Shown here: one piece after another, positions 55,495-64,000 of the stretch
Layout: each line of letters starts with the position of its first letter
Position numbering within the stretch: the first letter of the stretch is position 1
NCBI RefSeq assembly: GCF_000327505.1
Contig: NC_019942.1
Coordinates: 620,001 to 684,000 of the forward strand
Reading direction: 5' to 3'
From: Aciduliprofundum sp. MAR08-339
GTDB lineage: Archaea; Thermoplasmatota; Thermoplasmata; Thermoplasmatales; Aciduliprofundaceae
DNA length: 64,000 nucleotides
Notes under the pieces: model-generated
Database searches by the model: none
The model's input: only the letters and a program-made list of their open reading frames with translations
Told to the model about the DNA's origin: nothing
Program-made: the position numbers and the translations under genes

Positions 55495-55615
55495 GGGTGT
55501 ACATGCGCGCATCATATTAAAAATGCCCTTTTTGCATCAAAACGCAAAGAATTTAATACATCCGGAATTTTACCTCACTGTGCACAGAGAAGGCATTTTC
55601 AGGGAGATCACGAAC

Positions 55616-56812
55616 ATGAGGCTTTTGCATCTCTCATTTGCATTTCTGCTCATAAACATGGGCTGGGGCATGGCCTGGCCGTACCTGCCAAACCTCATAA
55701 AGCTTCTGGGAGGTGGGGTTCTCGCAGTTGGCATGCTATCCATACTTTTCAATCTCGCATCGTCCTTCGGGCAGTTTTTCTGGGGGAGGAAATCCGACAG
55801 GATGGGTAAGAGAAAGATATTCGCGGTATTTGGCGTTTTCTCAAGCGGATTTTTCTTCCTCCTGATGGGCTTTGCCACCTCCGTGATCGTAGTTTTAACC
55901 CTCCGAACCCTTCAGGGATTTTTCGTGTCTGCACAAACTCCTGCGGTGAGCGCCCTGGTATCTGAAATATCCAGGGATGTGGGTAAGGGATTTGCCGTGT
56001 TTAACTCCTTCTCCAATGTGGGTTTCATGCTCGGAAACTTCGCAGGGGGTGCAATAACTTCCGCATTCCCAATTCAATATGTCTATTACTTTTCCGCATT
56101 ACCCATATTCTCGGGGATGGCAATTCTCATATTCTTCCGGGAAGAAAGAAAGAACCCAGAGGATCTTCGTCTTCTGATGCGTTATGATCGTCCCGGAAGA
56201 ACGGTGTTCAGGTGGAAGAATGCCAGGGAATTCATAAGGAGGAACAGGAACATTTCACTTTTCTCCGTTTCAATATTTGTGAGTATGCTCGGGTCCGGAA
56301 TGGTTTACACTTTCCTTTCGCTTCTAATAGGCGATAGGTTTGGGGATGCATGGGTGGGTACCTATTTCGGTGTTGATGGTCTTGTGTCTATACCTATGAT
56401 CTTGCTTTTCGGGTACATAGCCGATAAGTACGGAAGCAAACCCGTTTTGATTTACGGACTCCTTGGCTATGCGCTTACCTTCTTTCTCTATTACTCTGCC
56501 ACGAGCATACCCATTCTCATTCTCGCGGCCATAGTTTCAGGAAGCAAGTGGGGCTCGTACTTCAACTCTGCCAACACATATGTGGCAAGGATGAGCACGA
56601 AGGGGGAAAGGGCCACCGCCCTTGGGCTTATGAACTCTGCTATGGCCGCAGGATGGGTTATAGGACCGCTATTTGGGACGTATCTTATCCCAGAGATGGG
56701 CCTGGCAGAGACCGTTCTTGTTGCCATATTGCCCGAGATCGTATCCCTGGCTATTGTTCTTTTCCTGAGAAACGACAGGCTCTTCCGCGATGGAATGCCT
56801 GTGGAATCATAA
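55616..56812 (+). CDS. Major facilitator superfamily transporter
   Basis: A 398-residue twelve-helix carrier. Motif A (GRKSDRMGKRK) in the first cytoplasmic loop and its repeat (GYIADKYGSKPV) between helices 8 and 9 are visible. ATG 55616 follows GGGAGATCA; AATTTAATACATCC at about 55548-55562 is a possible promoter. Substrate unknown: tempting to relate to molybdenum genes after it, but this is not supported. Confidence 0.88.
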   Translation: MRLLHLSFAFLLINMGWGMAWPYLPNLIKLLGGGVLAVGMLSILFNLASSFGQFFWGRKSDRMGKRKIFAVFGVFSSGFFFLLMGFATSVIVVLTLRTLQGFFVSAQTPAVSALVSEISRDVGKGFAVFNSFSNVGFMLGNFAGGAITSAFPIQYVYYFSALPIFSGMAILIFFREERKNPEDLRLLMRYDRPGRTVFRWKNAREFIRRNRNISLFSVSIFVSMLGSGMVYTFLSLLIGDRFGDAWVGTYFGVDGLVSIPMILLFGYIADKYGSKPVLIYGLLGYALTFFLYYSATSIPILILAAIVSGSKWGSYFNSANTYVARMSTKGERATALGLMNSAMAAGWVIGPLFGTYLIPEMGLAETVLVAILPEIVSLAIVLFLRNDRLFRDGMPVES

Positions 56813-56843
56813 ATTTGATATGCTTCTTGGTGCATATCCCTCT

Positions 56844-58052
56844 ATGAAGCCATTCACCAATCTGATTCCCTTTGAAGAGGCCAGAAGAATCGTGCTGGAA
56901 AATGTCAAGCCTGTTGTGGATATTGAGGAGGTCCCACTTCTGGATGCCCTGCATCGTGTTCTCGCCGAGGACATAGTTGCCGGGATAAATGTTCCCCCAT
57001 TTGCAAGGGCCGCAGAGGATGGCTATGCTGTTCGTGCGGAGGACACATTTGGAGCGGGGCAATACTCTCCCAAAGAATTGAAACTCGTGGGTGAGATAAA
57101 CACGGGAGAGAGCAAGAAGATAAAAATAGGCAGGGGGGAATGCGTTAAGATAGGTACTGGAGCGATGCTCCCATCGGGAGCAGATGCCGTCGTGCGTGTT
57201 GAAGATACTGAGGAGGAAGATGGCATTGTGCGCGTTTACAGACCCGTCCATCCTGGCTTTGATGTGGCGCCTGAGGGTGAGGACATAAAAAAGGATGAGA
57301 TCGTTCTTGCGAAGGGTACGTTTCTGAATCCTCCGAAGATCGGAGTCCTTGCAGCCCTGGGAATTGCCAGGGTCAGGGTTTACAGAAAGCCCAGAATTGC
57401 GGTGCTTCCATCTGGCAACGAACTCAAGATGCCTGGGGAAGAATTGGAACCTGGAAAAATCTACGATGTGAACACCTACACCATTTCTTCCGTGATAAAA
57501 GAAAACGGTGGAAAGCCTGTTATCTTTCCATTTGTGATGGATGATAGGGAGGATATAAGGAAGAAGTTGAAGGAGGCGATGCAGTACGATATGGTCGTGT
57601 TTTCCGGTGGCTCTTCCGTGGGGGACAGGGATTTGCTAATAGATGTTGTGAAGGAACATGCCCGGGTGCTCTTTCACGGTGTGCAAATCAAGCCGGGAAA
57701 GCCTACATGGTGCGCTGTGGGAGATAGGATGATATTTGGTATGCCCGGATTTCCCACCTCTTGCCTGAACGATTCATACCAGTTCCTCGCGCCAGCGGTG
57801 CGGAAGATGGCACATCTTCCTCCCAAGGAGGAGAGGCTTGTGAGGGCGAGAATGGCCAGGCGCATAACATCCACACTGGGCAGGATGCAGTTCTTCACTG
57901 TGCGTGTTGAGAATGGATATGCTTATCCGGCATACAAAACATCCGGGGCTATAACAAGCATGGCCTATTCAGATGGATACATAATCATTCCCGCAAATTC
58001 TGATCTTGTTGAGAAGGATGTGGAGGTTGAGGTACATCTCTGGGGTGATTGA
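56844..58052 (+). CDS. moeA: Molybdopterin molybdenumtransferase MoeA
   Basis: A 402-residue protein that inserts molybdate or tungstate into adenylated molybdopterin. Family segments: PPFARAAEDGYAVRAED, GTGAMLPSGADAVVRVED, FSGGSSVGDRDLL and GMPGFPTSCLNDS. ATG 56844 is about 30 bases after a TAAATTTGATATG element. It is followed without gap by mobB. In a hyperthermophile the metal may be tungsten; this is inference. Confidence 0.93.
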   Translation: MKPFTNLIPFEEARRIVLENVKPVVDIEEVPLLDALHRVLAEDIVAGINVPPFARAAEDGYAVRAEDTFGAGQYSPKELKLVGEINTGESKKIKIGRGECVKIGTGAMLPSGADAVVRVEDTEEEDGIVRVYRPVHPGFDVAPEGEDIKKDEIVLAKGTFLNPPKIGVLAALGIARVRVYRKPRIAVLPSGNELKMPGEELEPGKIYDVNTYTISSVIKENGGKPVIFPFVMDDREDIRKKLKEAMQYDMVVFSGGSSVGDRDLLIDVVKEHARVLFHGVQIKPGKPTWCAVGDRMIFGMPGFPTSCLNDSYQFLAPAVRKMAHLPPKEERLVRARMARRITSTLGRMQFFTVRVENGYAYPAYKTSGAITSMAYSDGYIIIPANSDLVEKDVEVEVHLWGD

Positions 58053-58727
58053 ATGTACCTTGGAATATGCGGCTATTCAAATTCCGGAAAGACTGCGCTC
58101 ATATGCGAGATAATCGAGCATCTCAGGGATTACAGAATTGCGGTTGTGAAACACACTCCGCATGGAATAGACCTTGAGGGCAAGGACAGCGATAGGTTCA
58201 AAGAATCGGGTGCGAGGGAGGTTGTGCTTCTCAATGAAGAGAGGGTTCATTTTAAGCAAAGCGCATCTCTTTTTGAAGTTTTGAAGGAATTGGAAGGGTA
58301 CGATGTGGTCCTTGTTGAGGGTTTCAAGAAATACAAATTCCTTCCCAAGGTGTGCCTTGGAGACGCCCCCTGCGAGGCCTGCGTGATGAGGGACCCAGGT
58401 TTGGATGAAATTTTGGAATACATAGAGAGGGAGGTTGAAGTGGAAAGAATAATGCGCCAGCTTCCAAACTTCAACTGCGGAGAGTGCTCGCACAGAAATT
58501 GCAGGGAGATGGCCGAGGCAATATACCGTGGCGAGGATGATTTCTCCGGATGCAGGTACTGGAATCCCGATGCTGTTATAAGTGTAAAGGTGAATGGCAG
58601 GGAGATATACATGGGTAGATTTGCCCAGGATGTTGTTGTTGGCACAATTTCTGGCCTCCTATCTTCCTTCAAGGGAGTTGGTGAGATTGAGGAGGTGGAA
58701 ATAAGGTACAGAAAGAAAACTAAATGA
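58053..58727 (+). CDS. MobB-like GTPase with C-terminal Fe-S domain
   Basis: A 224-residue protein. N-terminal P-loop GICGYSNSGKTALICEI, then the MobB segment KHTPHGIDLEGKDSDRFKESG and VLVEGFKKYKFLPKV. From about residue 135 it carries a cysteine-rich segment (CGECSHRNCREMAEAIYRG and a later Cys in DFSGC) that fits the Fes four-iron-four-sulfur domain. The start codon abuts the moeA stop, and the end overlaps the convergent GNAT gene by eight bases. It probably helps make the guanine-dinucleotide form of the cofactor. Confidence 0.85.
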   Translation: MYLGICGYSNSGKTALICEIIEHLRDYRIAVVKHTPHGIDLEGKDSDRFKESGAREVVLLNEERVHFKQSASLFEVLKELEGYDVVLVEGFKKYKFLPKVCLGDAPCEACVMRDPGLDEILEYIEREVEVERIMRQLPNFNCGECSHRNCREMAEAIYRGEDDFSGCRYWNPDAVISVKVNGREIYMGRFAQDVVVGTISGLLSSFKGVGEIEEVEIRYRKKTK

Positions 58728-59325
58728 TATCGTTCAGATATTTCAGATACTCCTTGCCTTCATCTCCCAATACCTTCATAATCAATTTTTCCCTCTCCTC
58801 CATGTATTCCTCCCTGAGTATGTCAAAGCAGTACCAGTCCCATTTCCTTCCCAGGACAAATGCCGCCTTCCTTGATTTTCCGTAGAGTTTGAAACCGCAG
58901 GATTCAAGTACCCTGTGTGCCCTTTTATTGTACTCGATGCTGCATGCCTCGCATTTTTCCAGGTTTTTGTGGTAAAAGCATATCTCAAGAAGGGAGAGGG
59001 TTATAATTTTCCCCAGTCCCCTGTTCCAGTACTGCCTGTCAAGATAGGTACCTATGTTGCCCCTTGGGACATTCCCCCAGTTCTGTAGCCTTATAACTGC
59101 GGTTCCGATGGGCTCCATGCTCTCTCTCAGCAGAACAATGTAGTGCAACCTATCATCCCTCTTAATTTCCTCCTCAAAGTACCTTTCAATTTGCTCGAGA
59201 CCCTTTGCATGATGGGGCGTTCCTCTGGAGTATAGCATGGTTTCAAAATCATTCTCCCACCTGTGCACGTATTCCAGATCCTTTCGCTCCCATGCTCTCA
59301 TTATTATAGGGCCCAGTTGGATCAT
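58720..59325 (-). CDS. GNAT-family N-acetyltransferase
   Basis: A 201-residue acetyltransferase (RimJ/RimL-like). Acetyl-CoA loop GTYLDRQYWNRGLGKIITL, then the C-terminal ACSIEYNKRAHRVLESCGF. ATG 59325 is preferred: a TTTTATACC TATA box lies 25 bases upstream. Acceptor is unknown (amino group of a protein or small molecule). Confidence 0.88.
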   Translation of the reverse strand: MIQLGPIIMRAWERKDLEYVHRWENDFETMLYSRGTPHHAKGLEQIERYFEEEIKRDDRLHYIVLLRESMEPIGTAVIRLQNWGNVPRGNIGTYLDRQYWNRGLGKIITLSLLEICFYHKNLEKCEACSIEYNKRAHRVLESCGFKLYGKSRKAAFVLGRKWDWYCFDILREEYMEEREKLIMKVLGDEGKEYLKYLNDII

Positions 59326-59528
59326 TGTTATGCATGATTTTGGTGGTATAAAAGAGTTTGCAAACATTGGTAGAATAGAGATAGAGGGCCTGACTTTCAG
59401 ATTTTTCATAGGCCTCCCATATAACATGCTTGCAGATGGGAGCGGAATTCTTCCAGTTCAGTTCTCACCTTCCTCGTGCTCGGTGTGAAGAGGGTAATTT
59501 TTTATACTCCCATTCTTTTTCAATTTTC
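59326..59528. promoter_or_regulatory. Divergent intergenic region (GNAT / glmU)
   Basis: This 203-base gap contains the TATA box of the GNAT gene on the minus strand (GGTATAAAAG on plus, 59345-59354) and TTTTTTATACTCCC at 59497-59510, about 25 bases before the glmU ATG. A 52-codon open frame (59331-59489) is present, but it covers the GNAT promoter and shows no family match. Confidence 0.5.
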
Positions 59529-60689
59529 ATGCACGCCATCATACTTGCAGCGGGGGAAGGCATGAGGTTAAGGCCTCTCACAACATACATGCCAAAGGTC
59601 ATGCTCCCCGTGGGAAACAAGCCAATAATGGAATATGTTATAGATGCTCTTAGAGAGAATGATGTGAAGGACATAACAATTGTCGTGGGCTATCACGCGG
59701 ATAAGGTAAAGCAGTACTTTGGAAATGGAGCCGATTTTGGAGTGAAAATAAAATATGCTCTGCAGAGAAAGCAGATAGGAACGGCCCATGCTCTCTACCA
59801 GGCTAAAATGGATGGAGAGTTTCTTCTTCTTTACGGGGACAATATGATAGATGCCCAATGTGTCAGGGAAATTTTGCAAAGTGGGGTTAATACAATTTTG
59901 GGTGTTAGGAGTGAAAAACCATTCAGGTACGGGATCATTGAGATGGGAAGAAGGAATATAATTAAACTTGTTGAGAAAAGGGATTATGGGGAGGCCGTTG
60001 TTTTCACAGGGTTGGGACATTTTGACTCTGAGATATTCAGGAGAATTGAGGAGATGATGCAGAGCGAGATCTACGATTTGCCAGGAGTTTTGAATGCCAT
60101 GGATATAGAAGTGAAGGTATCAAATTGCGGCTGGAGAGACGCACTCTATCCCTGGGATTTGCTTGATCTAAATTCTGTGACTTTGAGTTCCAATGTTAGA
60201 AGAATAGCGGGTAAGGTTGAGGAGTCCAATATAATTGGAAATGTGGAGATAGGGAGTGGCACCAGGATTGGTGCGGGTTCCTATATCTATGGGAATGTTA
60301 AGATTGGAGAAAACTGCAACATAGGACCCAACACGGTGATCATGGGTGATACGAGCATAGGGGATGGCGTTGAGATAGGAGCATTCGGATACATTGAAAA
60401 TTCAATAATAATGGGGGGCACCAAAATAGGTGTGGGTTCCGTGGTAAAGAACAGTGTGATAGGAAGGGAGGTGGCTATAGGTGATAAATTTGTTGTGCTA
60501 TCTGGCAATAGAAAAAGGATCTTCGTTGATGAGATCATGAGCGTGAACGGAGGGGCAATTGTGGGAGATGGGGCCACCATAGGGGCAATTGTTGTTGTTG
60601 CAGAGGGATGCATTGTGGGGGCGGATAGTAGAATTGGAAGCATGAAATTCATTCGGAGCGATTTGGGAAATGGTGAGAGAGTGGTTTAA
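59529..60689 (+). CDS. glmU: Bifunctional sugar-1-phosphate nucleotidylyl/acetyltransferase (GlmU-like)
   Basis: A 386-residue protein with nucleotidyltransferase domain (AIILAAGEGMRLRPLT...MPKVMLPV, LYGDNMI) and a left-handed beta-helix of hexapeptide repeats from about residue 235 to 380. This two-part build matches archaeal GlmU-like enzymes that make UDP-GlcNAc from glucosamine-1-phosphate. ATG 59529 is placed by a TATA box 25 bases upstream. glmS follows without a gap, which supports the assignment. Confidence 0.88.
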   Translation: MHAIILAAGEGMRLRPLTTYMPKVMLPVGNKPIMEYVIDALRENDVKDITIVVGYHADKVKQYFGNGADFGVKIKYALQRKQIGTAHALYQAKMDGEFLLLYGDNMIDAQCVREILQSGVNTILGVRSEKPFRYGIIEMGRRNIIKLVEKRDYGEAVVFTGLGHFDSEIFRRIEEMMQSEIYDLPGVLNAMDIEVKVSNCGWRDALYPWDLLDLNSVTLSSNVRRIAGKVEESNIIGNVEIGSGTRIGAGSYIYGNVKIGENCNIGPNTVIMGDTSIGDGVEIGAFGYIENSIIMGGTKIGVGSVVKNSVIGREVAIGDKFVVLSGNRKRIFVDEIMSVNGGAIVGDGATIGAIVVVAEGCIVGADSRIGSMKFIRSDLGNGERVV

Positions 60690-62450
60690 ATGTGTGGCAT
60701 TGTGGGCTACGTTGGGTTCAGAAGTGCAAGGGAGGTGCTCATAAGATCCCTAAAGAGGCTTGAGTACAGGGGCTACGATTCTGCAGGGATTGCCATAGTC
60801 AATGGGCAGCTGAATGTTGAGAAGAAGAAGGGCTACATTTCAAATTTGAAGGTTGATTTTGATGGCACGATCGGAATAGGACACACAAGATGGGCTACCC
60901 ATGGAAATCCGGAGGATAGGAATGCGCATCCCTTTGTTGATTGTAGGGGTGAGATTGCAATAGTTCACAACGGGATAATTGAAAATTATGCTAGACTCAA
61001 GGGAGAGTTGATCAGCAGGGGACATGAATTCAAATCCGATACGGATAGTGAGGTTATTGCCCATCTCATTGAGGAGCATTATAAGGGTGATTTCAAGGAG
61101 GCATTTTTTAAGGCCATAAAGAATCTTGAAGGATCCTTTGCCATTGCAGCGATTCACAAAAAAGAGCGCAGGATAATGGCTGTGAAGAAGGAAAGTCCCC
61201 TTGTTGTGGGAATTGGAGACCATGAGAATTTTCTTGCCTCCGACATACCTGCATTTCTGGAATACACAAACAGGGTTATTGTGCTCAAAGATGGAGAGGT
61301 TTGTGAACTCACAGACGATTTTGCAAGGTTCTACACCATGGAGGGCAAGAGTATAAGAAAGAGAGTGGAGTATGTGAACTGGAGTGTTGAAGATGCGGAA
61401 AAATCGGGATATGAACATTTCATGCTCAAGGAGATATTCGAGCAGCCAAAGGCCCTTTACGATACCCTTACTTCCCTGGAATCGAGAAACGAGTGGCAGG
61501 TAGATTTTGGAAGGATCACAATGGTGGCATGCGGCACATCGTACCATGCGGCTCTTGTGGGAAAATATGTTATTGAGGAGATATTGCAGGTTCCTGTTGA
61601 TGTTTACTATGCCTCCGAGTATCGCCACAGGCCTGAGATTGTCGAGGACTCCATGGGCATATTCATAACCCAGAGTGGGGAGACTGCAGATACAATAGCA
61701 GCTGCAAAAAAGGCGAAGGAGCTGGGATACTTTACACTCGGTATAACCAATGTGGTTGGAAGTTCCATAACAAACTATGTGGATCGGGTTCTATACACCA
61801 GTGCAGGTCCGGAAATTGGTGTGGCAGCCACCAAAACTTTCATAACCCAGATTTTAACACTCTATTATTTTGCCATAAAAATGGCCAGAATCAGGGGGAG
61901 GATATCCACAAGGAAATACCATGTTCTCAGGGAGAATCTGAGGCGGGTGCCCCATGATGTTGAGAGGACTTTGAAGATGAATGAAAGAATCATGAAGGAA
62001 TCAGAGAAAATATCCCGCGCCAGAGATGTGTTCTTCATAGCCAGGGGCGTAAATTATCCTATTGCCCTTGAGGGAGCGTTGAAGATGAAGGAAATCTCCT
62101 ATATCCATGCAGAGGGCTATCCTGCAGGAGAGCTCAAGCACGGTCCCCTCGCACTGATCTCCCAGGGTGTGCCTGTTATAGCCCTTGTTCCAGAGGATAA
62201 AACATATAGCAAGATGCTCTCAAATGTGAAAGAGGTAAGTGCGAGGGGGGCCTACGTCGTTGGTGTATCGCCAAGCAAGGATGTGGAAAAGTACGTGGAT
62301 ACTCTCCTGAAAGTCCCCGAAACGGATCCATTGCTTTCTCCCTTTGTGAATGTGGTTACTCTCCAGCTTCTGGCCTATCACACAGCCCGGATACTTGGAA
62401 GGGAAATTGACAAGCCTAGAAATCTGGCAAAAAGCGTAACTGTGGAATGA
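60690..62450 (+). CDS. glmS: Glutamine--fructose-6-phosphate aminotransferase
   Basis: A 586-residue enzyme that makes glucosamine-6-phosphate from fructose-6-phosphate and glutamine. The N-terminal nucleophile amidotransferase domain begins MCGIVGYVG with catalytic Cys2, GHTRWATHG and GDHENFLASD. Two SIS isomerase domains follow (MVACGTSYHAALVGKY, QSGETADTIAAAKKA). Ends in the conserved PRNLAKSVTVE. Start codon abuts glmU, one operon. Confidence 0.95.
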   Translation: MCGIVGYVGFRSAREVLIRSLKRLEYRGYDSAGIAIVNGQLNVEKKKGYISNLKVDFDGTIGIGHTRWATHGNPEDRNAHPFVDCRGEIAIVHNGIIENYARLKGELISRGHEFKSDTDSEVIAHLIEEHYKGDFKEAFFKAIKNLEGSFAIAAIHKKERRIMAVKKESPLVVGIGDHENFLASDIPAFLEYTNRVIVLKDGEVCELTDDFARFYTMEGKSIRKRVEYVNWSVEDAEKSGYEHFMLKEIFEQPKALYDTLTSLESRNEWQVDFGRITMVACGTSYHAALVGKYVIEEILQVPVDVYYASEYRHRPEIVEDSMGIFITQSGETADTIAAAKKAKELGYFTLGITNVVGSSITNYVDRVLYTSAGPEIGVAATKTFITQILTLYYFAIKMARIRGRISTRKYHVLRENLRRVPHDVERTLKMNERIMKESEKISRARDVFFIARGVNYPIALEGALKMKEISYIHAEGYPAGELKHGPLALISQGVPVIALVPEDKTYSKMLSNVKEVSARGAYVVGVSPSKDVEKYVDTLLKVPETDPLLSPFVNVVTLQLLAYHTARILGREIDKPRNLAKSVTVE

Positions 62451-62939
62451 TCAAAGACCTGCAAAATCTGCAAATCTAATAAAATATCTTGTCTTCTTGC
62501 CAGATTTGGTGATGAACCCCCACCGAATTAGTGTGTTTTGAAAATCTTCACATTTTCCGAATTTTTTGCAGGCGTCTTCAAAATCCCTAGAATTTGCCAG
62601 AATTTTCAAGAATGTATAGCCAGATCTTCCTAAATTATTGTTGAAATAATTCTCTAGGAAATCTTCGTTGATTTTTCTGGAAAAAATTGCTCCCTTTCTG
62701 GATAGTTTGTAGTATGTGTGATGTTTGTGTACCTCGCTTGCCCTCTTGAACCTTGCTCTTGATCTCTTTATTGCAGAGCCAGAATCCCTTTCAAGAATTC
62801 CTAGGGATATGAGGTAATTTATTGCCTCTTCAATCCTTTCAAGGTCAACCTGGGTCATTTTCATAATCATCTTTGCGTACTCAACACCTGCCCTTTTTAT
62901 ATGAAGAATTATGTAAATTTGAAGAGGAGTCAGTTCCAT
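62451..62939 (-). CDS. DUF2250-family winged-helix-like protein
   Basis: A 162-residue protein whose first half resembles a winged helix and DUF2250 (YAKMIMKMTQVDLERIEEAI, SEVHKHHTYYKLSRKG). Second half is a second helical region. A DNA-binding role is likely but unproven. Its stop codon lies directly against the glmS stop; its start lies 74 bases from the divergent glmM gene, so it could regulate these sugar genes. Confidence 0.75.
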   Translation of the reverse strand: MELTPLQIYIILHIKRAGVEYAKMIMKMTQVDLERIEEAINYLISLGILERDSGSAIKRSRARFKRASEVHKHHTYYKLSRKGAIFSRKINEDFLENYFNNNLGRSGYTFLKILANSRDFEDACKKFGKCEDFQNTLIRWGFITKSGKKTRYFIRFADFAGL

Positions 62940-63013
62940 GGTGGATAATGGGAGAGTGATTTAAAATGTTTGGTTCTGCAAATTCTTTTATACCCAATAT
63001 CCATTCATTCAGC

Positions 63014-64000
63014 ATGAAATTCTCAGGCTCGTCTGGTATAAGGGCAAGGTGGAGCTCGGAGATTCTTGATATTGCCTATAAAATGGGCTTGTTCCTTGGA
63101 AATATCAGCCAATCCGTGGTGATCGCATCGGATTTTCGTGAAACATCAGATTCTCTTCTCTCCATTCTTTCAGGGGGGCTTATGGCAGGAGGAGCAGATG
63201 TTTATTATGCAGGAAAAGTTCCCACTCCCACGCTTGCCTATGCTGCAAGAAACCACGATGCGGGAGTTATGGTCACAGCATCTCACAATCCTCCAGAGTA
63301 CAATGGGATCAAGTTGTGGAACCCGGATGGATCTGCCTTTACGGATGAGCAGATTTCAAATCTCGCGGGGAAAGTTGTGGAATGGAGCAGGGTTGGAAAA
63401 TGGCATGTGGAAGATGCATTGAATGGGCATTATGAAGCTCTTTTGCGGGAGTTTGGGCACCTGGATTTGAAGGTGGTTATTGATTGTTCAAATGGTGCTG
63501 CAAGTGTTATCTCTCCCTTTATTTTCAGGGAGCTGGGGGCGAAGGTAACCACGCTTAACTGCCACCCTTCGGGCTTGTTTCCTGGACATCCCAGCGAGCC
63601 CAGTGAGGAAAATTTGAAAGATTTGAAGAAAATGGTACTCACCTCACATGCCGATTTGGGCATTGCCCATGATGGAGATGCCGATAGATTTGTGGCAATA
63701 ACTTCCTCTGGAAGGTATCTGAGCGGGGATCACATCCTCGCCATATTTGCCAGGGTACTTGGATTTCGCAAAATAGTTGCTCCGGTGGATTCATCCATGC
63801 TCCTTGAGAATTTTGCAGAGGTTATAAGGTGCAAGGTGGGAGATGCCAATGTATCCTCTGCGATGAAGAAGTTGGGTGTGGAGTTTGGAGGTGAGAACAG
63901 CGGCACGCAGATATTTGCAAAATGGAGATACACCCCTGATGCAATATATGCAGCCTTGAAATTTGCGGAGATTACCTCGAGGGAGGATATAGATGCTGTT
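63014..64000 (+). CDS. glmM: Phosphoglucosamine mutase / phosphohexomutase (partial, N-terminal 329 codons)
   Basis: The reading frame is open to the right edge. The phosphoserine motif TASHNPPEYNG (S90) and metal loop AHDGDADRFVA mark an alpha-D-phosphohexomutase; the archaeal GlmM branch is preferred because glmS and glmU are adjacent. It would convert glucosamine-6-phosphate to the 1-phosphate. TTTTATACCC at 62985-62994 lies 25 bases before ATG 63014, indicating its own leaderless transcript. Confidence 0.88.
   Translation, partial: MKFSGSSGIRARWSSEILDIAYKMGLFLGNISQSVVIASDFRETSDSLLSILSGGLMAGGADVYYAGKVPTPTLAYAARNHDAGVMVTASHNPPEYNGIKLWNPDGSAFTDEQISNLAGKVVEWSRVGKWHVEDALNGHYEALLREFGHLDLKVVIDCSNGAASVISPFIFRELGAKVTTLNCHPSGLFPGHPSEPSEENLKDLKKMVLTSHADLGIAHDGDADRFVAITSSGRYLSGDHILAIFARVLGFRKIVAPVDSSMLLENFAEVIRCKVGDANVSSAMKKLGVEFGGENSGTQIFAKWRYTPDAIYAALKFAEITSREDIDAV

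Noticed and set aside
55451-55615. Upstream extension of the MFS transporter frame
   Set aside because: It is antisense to the start of the HD gene and contains both promoters; the first helix begins at 55616.
59331-59489. 52-codon open frame on the plus strand between GNAT and glmU genes
   Set aside because: It covers the TATA box of the GNAT gene, has no ribosome site or promoter of its own, and matches no family.

Overview
The window is a gene-dense archaeal chromosome segment. Evidence for Archaea: HMG-CoA synthase of the archaeal type, an AMP phosphorylase/ribose-1,5-bisphosphate isomerase pair, Trm1, long FKBP isomerase, AglB oligosaccharyltransferase, TATA boxes about 25 bases before many start codons (leaderless transcripts), and GGAGGTGATC-like ribosome sites in front of operon-internal genes. 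The gene content (sedolisin-type acid protease, pyruvate and indolepyruvate:ferredoxin oxidoreductases, two ADP-forming acetyl-CoA synthetases, no methanogenesis or respiratory genes here) suggests a heterotrophic, peptide-fermenting, probably acidophilic thermophile of the Thermoplasmatota. My best guess is an Aciduliprofundum-like (DHVE2) organism; this is inference, not a database result.

Layout. 1-1325 (minus): mevalonate pathway entry (thiolase, HMG-CoA synthase). 1531-7823 (plus): SufCB iron-sulfur assembly, topoisomerase I, a presenilin-like intramembrane protease, and a membrane-anchored metal-binding protein behind a palindromic operator. 7824-12760 (minus): nucleoside salvage (AMP phosphorylase, R15P isomerase), small proteins, IMP dehydrogenase. 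12813-20293 (minus): a large secreted S53 protease with a structured leader, a phosphodiesterase/antiporter/CBS operon, and a PAS-GAF sensor. 20384-29008: two ADP-forming acetyl-CoA synthetases (one fused, one split) flanking an A+T-rich accessory cassette: a frameshifted secreted-protein gene and an ABC exporter with two anchored extracellular proteins. 29038-34256: hydrolase, phosphoesterase, site-2 protease, a RuvC/RNase H-fold protein, and surface proteins. 34253-40498: a 2081-residue AglB with a very long extracellular repeat tail. 40649-45921: spermidine synthase, a secreted phospholipase D-like protein, a metallo-hydrolase, and a Cas4-like nuclease carrying four membrane helices. 45918-51357 (minus): a six-gene porCDAB-iorAB operon. 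51386-59325: Trm1/NTPase/MptD operon, FKBP, NifX-like and HD proteins, MFS transporter, MoeA/MobB, GNAT. 59529-64000: GlmU, GlmS, a DUF2250 protein and a truncated GlmM.

How it fits together. Extracellular peptides would be cut by the S53 protease. Amino acids, once converted to 2-oxoacids, are oxidised by POR/IOR to acyl-CoAs, and the ACD enzymes turn those into acid plus ATP. GlmS/GlmM/GlmU make UDP-GlcNAc, a precursor for the N-glycans that AglB transfers; the many secreted proteins here are rich in N-X-S/T sequons. No tRNA, rRNA, CRISPR array, transposase or integrase was seen. No stretch over 300 bases lacks a gene; the longest are 1326-1530 and 59326-59528.
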